Under the pieces are notes generated by a model that saw only the letters and a list, made by a program, of their open reading frames with translations, did not search any database and was not told the DNA's origin. Both the position numbers and the translations under genes were made by a program. 64,000 nucleotides of DNA, taken from assembly GCF_037963835.1 (NCBI RefSeq), contig NZ_CP150145.1:3348001-3412000 (forward strand), read 5' to 3'. This stretch comes from Paenibacillus sp. FSL H8-0332 (GTDB lineage Bacteria > Bacillota > Bacilli > Paenibacillales > Paenibacillaceae). Each line of letters starts with the position of its first letter. The stretch's first letter is position 1. Below, piece after piece: positions 35,542-45,367 of the stretch.

Positions 35542-37431
35542 ATGCTAAGCTTGATACCCGAGCCGAAGCAGGTGAGAATTACAGACAAGAGGCCATGGCG
35601 GGCAGGCGGGGAAGTCCGTCTGCAACTGGCTATGGAAGTGGGAGACCCCCGGCTGGTGCTTCATTGCCGGCGGGCTTTTCCCGGCCGGGAAGTCACCACG
35701 ACCGCCCCCCGAGCAGGTGAGGGATACTCGCTGCTGATTGAGGAGATTGTGAGAATCGAGGGAACGGAGGGGACTGAGAGCACTTCAGCGCAGGCATCGT
35801 CTGGAGAAGCCGTTCTGTATAACGGCAAGGGTTCGACTTCTAAGCCTACTAAGGCCGACCTGTCCGTGCTGAAGGGCCGGGCGGAAGGCTACATTCTGGA
35901 GATTAGCGCAAGCGGAGCCGTAATCCGCGCACTGGACGCCCCCGGACTCTATTACGGCTTGCAGACACTGCTGCAATTGCAGAGCCTGCACGGCGGTGGC
36001 GAGATTCCCGCGGTGTCCATTACCGATTGGCCCGATACGGAGCTGCGAGTGATGAATTTCGATCTGCGCCAGACCTTCTCGAAGCCGGAGCGGCTGATCG
36101 ATTATCTGGCTGAATTCTCCCGTTACAAGACGAACGCTGTGCTCATTGAATACGAGGACAAGTTCCCGTTCAGCACGCACCGGGAATTCGTCCATCCGCA
36201 GCACGCGCTTAGCCGGGAAGAGCTGGAGGCGCTTCAGGCTGCTGCCCATGAGCATTATATCGAGATTATTCCGCTGCAGCAGAGCTTCGGCCATCTGGAG
36301 TATGTGCTGCGCCATGATGCCTGGAAGCATCTGCGGGAGACCGAGGAATCTACCGGCGAAATCTGCCCGTCCCATCCGCAGACGTATGAACTGATTACCG
36401 GCATGCTGGCGGAGATGATGGATGCCCATCCCGGATCACGTTATATCCATCTCGGCTGTGACGAGGTGTATAGCCTGTGTGAATGTGAAGCGTGCCGGAA
36501 GGAATTCGGCGGCGTACGGGAACGGGCCTTCATCTCCTTCCTGAACCGCCTGATTGAATTCACGGCCAGCCGGGGAAGGCAGCCAATCTTTTGGCATGAC
36601 ATGCTGGACAAATGCCCGCCCGAAGAGCTGGCGAAGCTTGATCCGCGCAGCGCAGCGATGATCTGGATCTATAACGGGCGCAACATACAAGCTGAGGTCA
36701 CCTCCTTGACCCATAAGTTCAGGGCGCTCGGCATTGAGGTGATGGGTGCACCGGCAGTCCGCAGCTTCGACTGGGCGGAGCATCAGAACTACCCGGTCAT
36801 TGATAACAGGACCGACAATCTGCTCCAGTGGGCAAAGACCGCAGAGCAGCTGGATATCCGCTGTATGGTCGCTACGAACTGGACCGGGCCGTTCAGCCTT
36901 GGCGTTCCTTATGGCGTATTCGAGACGACCTGGTATCCGATGCTGCTTCATGCCGATCTCGCCTGGAACCGGCGGGCAGATGCCGATACCTTCATCGACC
37001 GCTTCCTGGAGCTGTTCCATGGTATAACTCCAGAGACGGGTCATGCGCGGCTGGGAAATTACCAATTAGAGGATTACTACGATATCATCTGGAAGATAAG
37101 GGAGCATGTGCAGAGGAATAAGGATTACGCCGAGCTAATCGCAATTATGCATGATTTCGAGGTAGCAACGGACCGCTCCAGGGCGATTCACAAGTATGCC
37201 TACCGCTGGGAGCTGTACCCGGGCGACAGCGCGGAATGGCGCTCGCTGCTGAACAATTACACCCGTAACCATAACGGACGCGAAGCCGTCCGGCCCCGGA
37301 TGCTGGAGGCGCTTTTGCAATACCAGCCCCGGGATATGGCCGAGCATTTCGTGAAATCGCGCTTCTATCTGCATGATTATCTGGAGCGGACGCTCTATCA
37401 GGAGCTGGGCCTTGTCCACAGCGAGGGTTAG
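35542..37431 (+). CDS. GH20-type beta-N-acetylhexosaminidase
   Basis: N-terminal GH20b-like domain (residues 1-165) followed by a TIM barrel with the catalytic Asp-Glu pair D307-E308 in HLGCDEVYSL, used for substrate-assisted hydrolysis by GH20 enzymes. 629 residues, no signal peptide, so it is cytoplasmic and would trim imported oligosaccharides. The CECEACRK segment after the active site is typical of the HEXD-like branch. Start ATG follows GAGGAGGAG. It lies between the tandem repeat and the GH3 gene. Confidence 0.85.
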   Translation: MLSLIPEPKQVRITDKRPWRAGGEVRLQLAMEVGDPRLVLHCRRAFPGREVTTTAPRAGEGYSLLIEEIVRIEGTEGTESTSAQASSGEAVLYNGKGSTSKPTKADLSVLKGRAEGYILEISASGAVIRALDAPGLYYGLQTLLQLQSLHGGGEIPAVSITDWPDTELRVMNFDLRQTFSKPERLIDYLAEFSRYKTNAVLIEYEDKFPFSTHREFVHPQHALSREELEALQAAAHEHYIEIIPLQQSFGHLEYVLRHDAWKHLRETEESTGEICPSHPQTYELITGMLAEMMDAHPGSRYIHLGCDEVYSLCECEACRKEFGGVRERAFISFLNRLIEFTASRGRQPIFWHDMLDKCPPEELAKLDPRSAAMIWIYNGRNIQAEVTSLTHKFRALGIEVMGAPAVRSFDWAEHQNYPVIDNRTDNLLQWAKTAEQLDIRCMVATNWTGPFSLGVPYGVFETTWYPMLLHADLAWNRRADADTFIDRFLELFHGITPETGHARLGNYQLEDYYDIIWKIREHVQRNKDYAELIAIMHDFEVATDRSRAIHKYAYRWELYPGDSAEWRSLLNNYTRNHNGREAVRPRMLEALLQYQPRDMAEHFVKSRFYLHDYLERTLYQELGLVHSEG

Positions 37432-37461
37432 CAAACAAACCGACAGGAGGATGGAACAGTT

Positions 37462-38508
37462 ATGCAGCTGAATGAAGTGAATTCACCACAAGCTCCGGCA
37501 GCCATGAGTCTGGAGGACAAAATAGCGTTAATGTGCGTAGTTGGCACCCCCTCCACAGCAGCAGAGCCTGACTTCCGTGAACGGATGTCTCAGAACCGGT
37601 TCGGGGGGATCGGCTTGTTCCCCCATAATGTTAAGGATGAGCAGCAGACGCTGAAGCTGATGGAGGAGGTGCAGGCCATTGCCGGAGACTCCGGCATTCC
37701 GCAGCCTTACTATGTCTCGATCGATGAGGAGGGAGGCACGCTCTCCAAGTTCAAGACCTTCTATCCATACATTCCCGGCAACCGTGCTGCCGGATTAAGC
37801 CTGGATGCCGAGACCGCCTATCTCCAGGGTAAAATCATCGGCAGCCAGCTCCACGCGCTGGGCATCCCGATGAATTGGGCGCCAGTGCTGGATGTGAATA
37901 CGAATATAGACAATCCGGTTGTAGGGGTGCGCTCCTTCGGCGAAGACCCTGAATGGGTTGCCGCCTTCGGTAAGGCATATATCCGCGGAATGCATGAGGC
38001 AGGCGTGGCGGTCACGGCCAAACATTTCCCCGGCCATGGACAAGTCAGCGGGGATTCCCACGTTGTCCTGCCAGAGTGCGAACTCACAATAGAGGAATTA
38101 ATGAACGGGCCGCTGTTGCCATTCATCGCTGCCATCGAAGCCGGGGCCGATTCAATCATGATGGGTCATCTCGTCTTTCCTAACATTCCCGAGTCGGCAG
38201 GACTGCCTGCTTCACTGAGCCCCTTCTTTGCCGGAGACTTACTGCGCAGCAGGCTGGGCTTCGAGGGTATCATCTGCACGGATGATATTGAGATGGGCGC
38301 GATCAAGAAGAATTTCAACCCGGATGAGGTGGGCGTACTGGCTGTGCTGGCCGGCAATGACATGATTCTGATGTGTCATACCCCGGAATACCAGGAGCGG
38401 GTGATAGAAGGCATCCGCAAGGCTGTTCTGGACGGCGTCATCGAAGAGTCCAGAATTGACGAATCGGTCAACCGCATCCACCGCCTCTATGGGAAATTCC
38501 AGCAATAA
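37462..38508 (+). CDS. nagZ: GH3 beta-N-acetylglucosaminidase (NagZ type), catalytic domain only
   Basis: GH3 TIM-barrel with SIDEEGG, KHFPGHG (K187-H188), the catalytic Asp-His dyad D198/H200 in GDSHVV on the flexible loop that is specific to NagZ, and the nucleophile region ICTDDIEM (Asp at about 274-275). No signal peptide. At 348 residues it equals the single-domain NagZ of Gram-negative bacteria, but the same frame continues after the TAA stop with a GH3 C-terminal domain, so the ancestor was the two-domain Firmicute form. All visible active-site residues are in the retained part, so activity is possible. Confidence 0.85.
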   Translation: MQLNEVNSPQAPAAMSLEDKIALMCVVGTPSTAAEPDFRERMSQNRFGGIGLFPHNVKDEQQTLKLMEEVQAIAGDSGIPQPYYVSIDEEGGTLSKFKTFYPYIPGNRAAGLSLDAETAYLQGKIIGSQLHALGIPMNWAPVLDVNTNIDNPVVGVRSFGEDPEWVAAFGKAYIRGMHEAGVAVTAKHFPGHGQVSGDSHVVLPECELTIEELMNGPLLPFIAAIEAGADSIMMGHLVFPNIPESAGLPASLSPFFAGDLLRSRLGFEGIICTDDIEMGAIKKNFNPDEVGVLAVLAGNDMILMCHTPEYQERVIEGIRKAVLDGVIEESRIDESVNRIHRLYGKFQQ

Positions 38509-39033
38509 CAGGCGGCAGCCCGGCCCATTCCGCGGGAGTGCTGGAAGGAGGCGGCCCTGCAATATGCACGCCGCACGGTCAAGATCAGCCGCGATCCGCA
38601 GCAATTGCTGCCGCTGTCTCCATCGCGCCCATATATGCTGATCTTGCCGCAGCAGGAGCAGCTTACGATTGCCGACAACTCCGGCGGCAATGACATCGGT
38701 TTGGCCGCGATGCTGGAAGCAGAGGGCTTGTCCGTACAGTTGCAATACTGCAGCATGAAGCCCGAAGCCGCTGAAATCGCGGCCTTATGTGCACAGGCTG
38801 CCGGTCATGTAGTAATTCAGGGAACACTGAACGCCCATCTGTTCAGCGGGCAGCTACAGCTTGCCCGGCAGCTTGCAGCCGCCGGGCCGCTCTTGAACCT
38901 TGTGCTGCGCAACCCGTATGACGACGCATACCTGCCGCAGAATGCCGGAAGCATTCTGCTATGCTCCACCTCAGATTATTCACTTAAGGCGCTGGTAGAA
39001 GTGCTTATACAGGGAACGGAAGCAGCCGTTTGA
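38509..39033 (+). pseudogene. GH3 C-terminal domain cut off from nagZ by an in-frame stop
   Basis: Sequence directly after the nagZ TAA (38506-38508) stays open in the same frame for 174 codons, through ALQYARRTVKISRD, the linker typically found between GH3 domains, and an alpha/beta domain ending at 39033. No ATG/GTG start with a ribosome site is suitable; the first in-frame candidate is a TTG at 38605 inside the domain. A single base change (for example CAA or GAA to TAA) explains the split. Confidence 0.7.
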
Positions 39034-39109
39034 GACTATTTTTACGTATTCGTCCTAGACTGGGCTGCCGTATTGAGCTGTTGTTATCAGTTAAAGAGCT
39101 TATCTTAAT

Positions 39110-39970
39110 CTACCTATCGGTCAATGCTTGGATCAATAGAAGATCATAACTGGCAGCAACGCCTCCCTGTACGCTGAACTTCCCCTCGTATTCCTTATAC
39201 ATGTTGGTGAACAGGTGTCGCGCACTGAGACCACCCATAGTAACAGCCTCTGAAGTGCTGGCTCCCATCGCTTTTACCGAGTGAAGAAACTCTCTTGCTG
39301 AAGCATACTTTTCAGTCTGAATCGAGCGTTCATATTGGATATTTGTGAACCCTGATTCCTTCATCAAGTTAGTCCATTGGTCTGTCGATCGAAAAGTCAG
39401 TCCGTGACGCTGCGGCTCTAATCCGCTTGCTCGATAAACTTCATTAAAAGCCCTATGCATTTCGTAGAAAGTATCAGGCCCGAATGTCGTGAATATTAGC
39501 ATGCCTCCAGGTCGAAGCATCCTCCGAAGTTGACCAATTGTTTGCCTAGGATTGCTCAGCCATTGAAAGCAGGCGTTGGAGACGATGAGATCAAACGAGG
39601 CTGTCGGAGCTTCTGGCGCCCACATTTCAACATCAGCATGCAGAAGGCGTAAACGATCCGATGTAATTTTTCCAATAATGTTCGCTTCAGCTGAAAGGAC
39701 ACGTTGTTCAGCCAATTTGATCATCGCGGGCGCAATATCAAGTGCAGTAATACTCGCACTGGGCCATTCATTTATTAGAATCTCTGTCAGTGCCCCCGTA
39801 CCGCAGCCGATCTCAAGAATATTGAGACCGGCTACGTTACCTTTGTTCTTCCACCCTATGAAAGAACCTGCAAGGCGATCTGACATTATACGCTGAACTT
39901 GAGCGTGAGCGTCATACGAATTTGCACTTCGGTTAAATTGACGTCGAATATTACTTATCCTACTGCTCAT
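39110..39970 (-). CDS. bioC: malonyl-ACP O-methyltransferase
   Basis: SAM-dependent methyltransferase that masks malonyl-ACP so that it enters pimelate synthesis for biotin. N-terminal RRQFNRSANSYDAHA is a BioC hallmark and SAM motif I reads ILEIGCGTGALTE (about residues 50-62). 286 residues. Last gene of the biotin operon; start overlaps bioH by 11 bases. No convincing terminator is seen in the 76 bp downstream. Confidence 0.9.
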   Translation of the reverse strand: MSSRISNIRRQFNRSANSYDAHAQVQRIMSDRLAGSFIGWKNKGNVAGLNILEIGCGTGALTEILINEWPSASITALDIAPAMIKLAEQRVLSAEANIIGKITSDRLRLLHADVEMWAPEAPTASFDLIVSNACFQWLSNPRQTIGQLRRMLRPGGMLIFTTFGPDTFYEMHRAFNEVYRASGLEPQRHGLTFRSTDQWTNLMKESGFTNIQYERSIQTEKYASAREFLHSVKAMGASTSEAVTMGGLSARHLFTNMYKEYEGKFSVQGGVAASYDLLLIQALTDR

Positions 39971-40748
39971 GCCACCATCTCCTCAGTTCATCAGCTATAT
40001 GATCTTCCTTTCCCAAGAACGGGGCATGCCCGCAGGCAGGTATCGTGAATAACTTTGCTTTAGGTAACTGGGCAATAAGCTCCGTTGCGGCGCCGTAAGG
40101 ACAAATACTATCCTCAGTCCCGTGCACAAGAAATACCGGACAAGTGATGCTTTTCAGTTGAGACAAGCAATCCTCGTTGCGCAAAATCTGAAGACCTGCG
40201 ATTAGCGCTGGAGTTGTCCAACTACCTATGGGGGGAAGGCTTTCGCCTATATCGGACTCCCATTCTGCCTCCGTAAACATGAGCTGCCGGAAATTTGTTT
40301 CAACGGCTTGCCGATCCTTTACAATCCCTGTAATCATCTTCCTAACGTATGTATCTACCCAACCGAGGTCAATCTCTTCTTTTGAACGAGTAAATCGAGC
40401 CGTTGCAGCGAACAACAAAAGGCCATCAGCGAACCCTTTGGACGCTAGTCTCAGAGCAAGTAAACCTCCGAGAGACCAACCTGCTATCAACAGCGGACCG
40501 CAGGAAGCCCTTGTCCTATAAGCCGCTCCATCCAAATTCAGAACATTTTTAGCTGCTATTTCAGTTTGGATCAATATTTTCTCTGGAGTATCAGCATTAC
40601 TGTAATCTACAGAAACATGATGAAAATCAGGCAGCAACTCACGAAGCCGATCGAAAACCGCGTCCGGCATACTCCATCCGCACAACCATAAAATGGTGCC
40701 GCTTGTCTGCGTCTGAGTTTTAACTGAATCAATATCCAATGCAATCAT
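39960..40748 (-). CDS. bioH: BioH-like pimeloyl-ACP methyl ester esterase
   Basis: Alpha/beta hydrolase with nucleophile GWSLGG, acid Asp in HGTEDS and His in CGHAPF. In operon position between bioF and bioC, where it would remove the methyl ester that BioC adds once the pimeloyl chain is complete. The fold alone does not prove the BioH role (other esterase types replace each other in this step), but the BioC partner makes it likely. ATG overlaps the bioF stop by 4 bases. Confidence 0.8.
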   Translation of the reverse strand: MIALDIDSVKTQTQTSGTILWLCGWSMPDAVFDRLRELLPDFHHVSVDYSNADTPEKILIQTEIAAKNVLNLDGAAYRTRASCGPLLIAGWSLGGLLALRLASKGFADGLLLFAATARFTRSKEEIDLGWVDTYVRKMITGIVKDRQAVETNFRQLMFTEAEWESDIGESLPPIGSWTTPALIAGLQILRNEDCLSQLKSITCPVFLVHGTEDSICPYGAATELIAQLPKAKLFTIPACGHAPFLGKEDHIADELRRWWHEQ

Positions 40749-41923
40749 GGACTCAACACCCCTAGTCGAAGTCCGATGTTGTGGATGCGTGCGACTGCAT
40801 TGGTCAACTCCTTATCCGTGTGAACGGCTGACAAGGAGAAGCGAATGCGCGCTGTGCCATCAGGAACAGTAGGCGGACGGATGGCAACCGCTAGGACCCC
40901 CTCTTCTTCAAGCGCTCCACTGAACCGTAAGGCCGCATCGTTATCGCCTACGATCAAAGGTACAATTGGCGAGTCGCTGGCACCGATGTTAAACCCGGCG
41001 TCACAAAGCGAGGACCGAAATAACCTGCTTGCCGCATAAAGCCTTTCTCGACGCCAGTTTTCCTCTTGTACCAAAGCTAACGCCTTTGAAATACCAGCTA
41101 CGATAGAAGGAGGCAGCGCTGTTGAATATATGAGTGGTCTAGCCTTGTTCACCAGCCATCGAATTAGCGTGCGGCTGCCACAGATATAAGCGCCGTAGAC
41201 ACCGAACGATTTGCTGAATGTTCCCATATGAATATCAACATCATTTTGCAACCCAAGTTCATGGCATAATCCCTCGCCTCGCCCCCCGTATATCCCCCCA
41301 CTATGTGCCTCATCCACCATAAGCATCGCCCCGTATTCGCGTTTGAGCGAAATGAGTTCATGTAAGCGCGCCTGGTCGCCATCCATGGAGAAAACAGCAT
41401 CTGTAACAATCAGCTTACGCCGTTTATCACGATACTTAATCAATAGTGTACGCAAATGTTCCATATCGTTATGACGGTACCGAGCATGCTCCGCACGGCT
41501 CAATACAATGCCGTCCACAATGCTTGCATGGTTCAACTGATCGCTGAAAACAACATCTCCTCGGCCTATTAGCGCACTAATTACACCAGAATTAGCCATA
41601 TAGCCATTTGCAAATACTAACGCTGCTTCGCAGTTCTGCCAATCGGCCAGTGACTCTTCAAGACGAACATAAGGCAACCGGTTGCCTGTTACTAGGCGTG
41701 AAGCTCCTGAGCCAGCTGCTTCCGTGAGCAGAGCCTCGCGCATCACTTCCATTATGGCAGCATGCTGGGAGAGTCCAAGATAGTCATTGGAGGACAAGTT
41801 GAGTAACACTTGTTCTCCGCGCACCGTATAGCCAGGAGATCCCGATACTGAACTACTTGCATGCAAGGAACGCTCCAACGAAGCATCAGACAATAATTCA
41901 AGTTCTTTTTCCATCCAGTTCAT
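40745..41923 (-). CDS. bioF: 8-amino-7-oxononanoate synthase
   Basis: PLP enzyme that condenses pimeloyl thioester with alanine. Motifs: LSSNDYLGL, DEAHSGGIYG, and GTFSKSFGVYGAYI with the PLP lysine. The start is placed at the ATG at 41923, 7 bases after AAGGCGGTG on the reverse strand; an upstream in-frame codon at 41947 would run into bioB. About 392 residues. Confidence 0.92.
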   Translation of the reverse strand: MNWMEKELELLSDASLERSLHASSSVSGSPGYTVRGEQVLLNLSSNDYLGLSQHAAIMEVMREALLTEAAGSGASRLVTGNRLPYVRLEESLADWQNCEAALVFANGYMANSGVISALIGRGDVVFSDQLNHASIVDGIVLSRAEHARYRHNDMEHLRTLLIKYRDKRRKLIVTDAVFSMDGDQARLHELISLKREYGAMLMVDEAHSGGIYGGRGEGLCHELGLQNDVDIHMGTFSKSFGVYGAYICGSRTLIRWLVNKARPLIYSTALPPSIVAGISKALALVQEENWRRERLYAASRLFRSSLCDAGFNIGASDSPIVPLIVGDNDAALRFSGALEEEGVLAVAIRPPTVPDGTARIRFSLSAVHTDKELTNAVARIHNIGLRLGVLSP

Positions 41924-41936
41924 GATCGACACCGCC

Positions 41937-43687
<1,751 letters not shown>

Positions 43688-43692
43688 CTAAT

Positions 43693-45045
43693 TTAACCAC
43701 CTTCGGTGACTTGGCGTATCGATTCCGTCAATATATTTATCATGGCATCCAACTCAGCTTCACTGCTGGCAAGCGGAGGGATGAAGACAATCACATTCCC
43801 GAGTGGTCTTGTTAGCATGCCAAGTTCTCTGGCCCGCTGACTCGTACGAACGCCGATTCGATCTGACCAATCGTATGGCTCTCGTGTAACCTTATCCCGC
43901 ACAAGTTCTATTCCGATCATCAGTCCCTTTTGTCGGATTTCACCGACGTGCGGGCGGTCTTTAAGCGCTGCGAGCTTATGCTCGACAAATGATGCCTTTG
44001 CTCTTACTCCTTCGACCATGTTGCGCTCTTCAAACAGCTTCAAGCTAGCCAAAGCAACGGCACAACCAAGCGGGTTCCCTGTGTAAGAATGACCGTGGAA
44101 AAATGTTTTCTGCTCTTGGTAATCAGCATAAAACGCCTCGTACACCTCGTCAGTCGCAAGCGTCGCTGCCACTGGCAAATAGCCGCCAGTCAACCCTTTC
44201 CCAATCACCATCAAATCTGGTGAAACATCTTCGAGTTCACAAGCGAACATAGCGCCCGTTCGACCGAAACCTGTCGCCACCTCGTCAGCTATGAGCAGCA
44301 CACCATGCTCGCGGCATAGCCTAGCCATCTGACTTAAACAACCCGGAGGCATGAGAATGATGCCACCAGCCCCTTGCACAATCGGCTCCACGATGAGAGC
44401 CGCAATCTCATCTGCCCTCGTCTCAAGCAAATTACGCAGTGCAGTTAGCGTAGCTTCCAATGCCTTCGTCTCACCACCCTCATGGCGATAAGCGTAGGGA
44501 TAAGGAATAACGTGCGAAGAAAATAACATGGGGCGGAACACGTCATGATACAAAGGAATTGCACCAACACTCACCGCGCCAATTGTATCTCCATGGTACG
44601 CTTGATTCATCGTGATAAACTTCGTTTTACCTCGTATCCCCTTGTTATGCCAGTATTGAAAAGCCATTTTGATCGCGATCTCAACACCGGTTGCTCCTGA
44701 ATCTGAGTAAAACACTTTATTTAATCCTTCCGGAGTAATTCCCACCAACTTTTCTGCAAGTTCGATTGCTGGTACATTGGCCATTCCGAGAAGGGTAGAG
44801 TGGGCGACACGCCCTAACTGTTCTGTGATCGCCTGATTTAGCTCCGGCACGTTGTGTCCATGTACGTTGAGCCAAACGGATGAGAAACCATCATAATAAG
44901 CGCGTCCTTGAACGTCATACAGCATAATGCCTTCGCCACGTTCAATAATGAGCGGATCAGAGTCATTGTAGTCTTTCATTTGAGTAAAAGGATGCCATAA
45001 GTGATCCTTATTCATGGCAGCAAGCCGTTCGTAATCTGTTATCAC
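43693..45045 (-). CDS. bioA: adenosylmethionine-8-amino-7-oxononanoate aminotransferase
   Basis: PLP aminotransferase of biotin synthesis. Motifs: HLWHPFTQMKDY at the N-terminus (substrate pocket), LIADEVATGFGRTG, VIGKGLTGGYLP with the PLP lysine, and HSYTGNPLGCAVALASL. GTG start at 45045 lies 7 bases after GGATGGTG. First gene of the operon, directly behind the BirA operator. Confidence 0.94.
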   Translation of the reverse strand: MITDYERLAAMNKDHLWHPFTQMKDYNDSDPLIIERGEGIMLYDVQGRAYYDGFSSVWLNVHGHNVPELNQAITEQLGRVAHSTLLGMANVPAIELAEKLVGITPEGLNKVFYSDSGATGVEIAIKMAFQYWHNKGIRGKTKFITMNQAYHGDTIGAVSVGAIPLYHDVFRPMLFSSHVIPYPYAYRHEGGETKALEATLTALRNLLETRADEIAALIVEPIVQGAGGIILMPPGCLSQMARLCREHGVLLIADEVATGFGRTGAMFACELEDVSPDLMVIGKGLTGGYLPVAATLATDEVYEAFYADYQEQKTFFHGHSYTGNPLGCAVALASLKLFEERNMVEGVRAKASFVEHKLAALKDRPHVGEIRQKGLMIGIELVRDKVTREPYDWSDRIGVRTSQRARELGMLTRPLGNVIVFIPPLASSEAELDAMINILTESIRQVTEGG

Positions 45046-45077
45046 AAATTATCACCATCCGTTAATTGTTTTTTTAA

Positions 45078-45110
45078 TTGTCAACCAAAATGATCATTTA
45101 AGGTTCACAA
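45078..45110 (-). promoter_or_regulatory. BirA (biotin) operator
   Basis: Read on the reverse strand: TTGTGAACC, 15 bases, GGTTGACAA. This is the Firmicute BirA operator layout (TTGTTAACC-N15-GGTTAACA type). It lies 33 bp upstream of bioA, so biotinyl-BirA should repress the operon. Confidence 0.85.
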
Positions 45111-45204
45111 TCGGATTTGGTTATTTTAGCAGACCTAGACGCCCCTGTAAAGAGAATTCAAAGTGTTAGATTGAGGATTGACACCATACAGAATGACCCG
45201 CGGA

Positions 45205-45243
45205 AAAGCGAAGCGGTCGCCTTTGTCCCCGGATTTTCACCGC
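45205..45243. repeat. dispersed intergenic repeat, copy B (5' half)
   Basis: Bases 45215-45243 match 22352-22380 at about 25 of 29 positions, including the GCCTTTGTC core; the preceding AAGCG/AGCG words also correspond. The second half of copy A is absent here. It lies in the 322-bp gap between bioA and the GH127 gene. Confidence 0.55.
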
Positions 45244-45280
45244 TCATCAGTATGAATCAACTTTATATGAGTATTAATCA

Positions 45281-45309
45281 TTGGATTGTTGGAAGCGCTG
45301 CTATATACT
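45281..45309 (+). promoter_or_regulatory. promoter with cre-like spacer for the GH127 gene
   Basis: TTGGAT (45281-45286), 17 bp, TATACT (45304-45309). The spacer holds TGGAAGCGCTGCTA, a partial cre match centred on GCGC, so CcpA repression is possible. Confidence 0.5.
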
Positions 45310-45367
45310 TTCATTGTGAAATCCTACCTACTGAATATTTAATCCACCAGATTAAGGGGCTGTAGCA

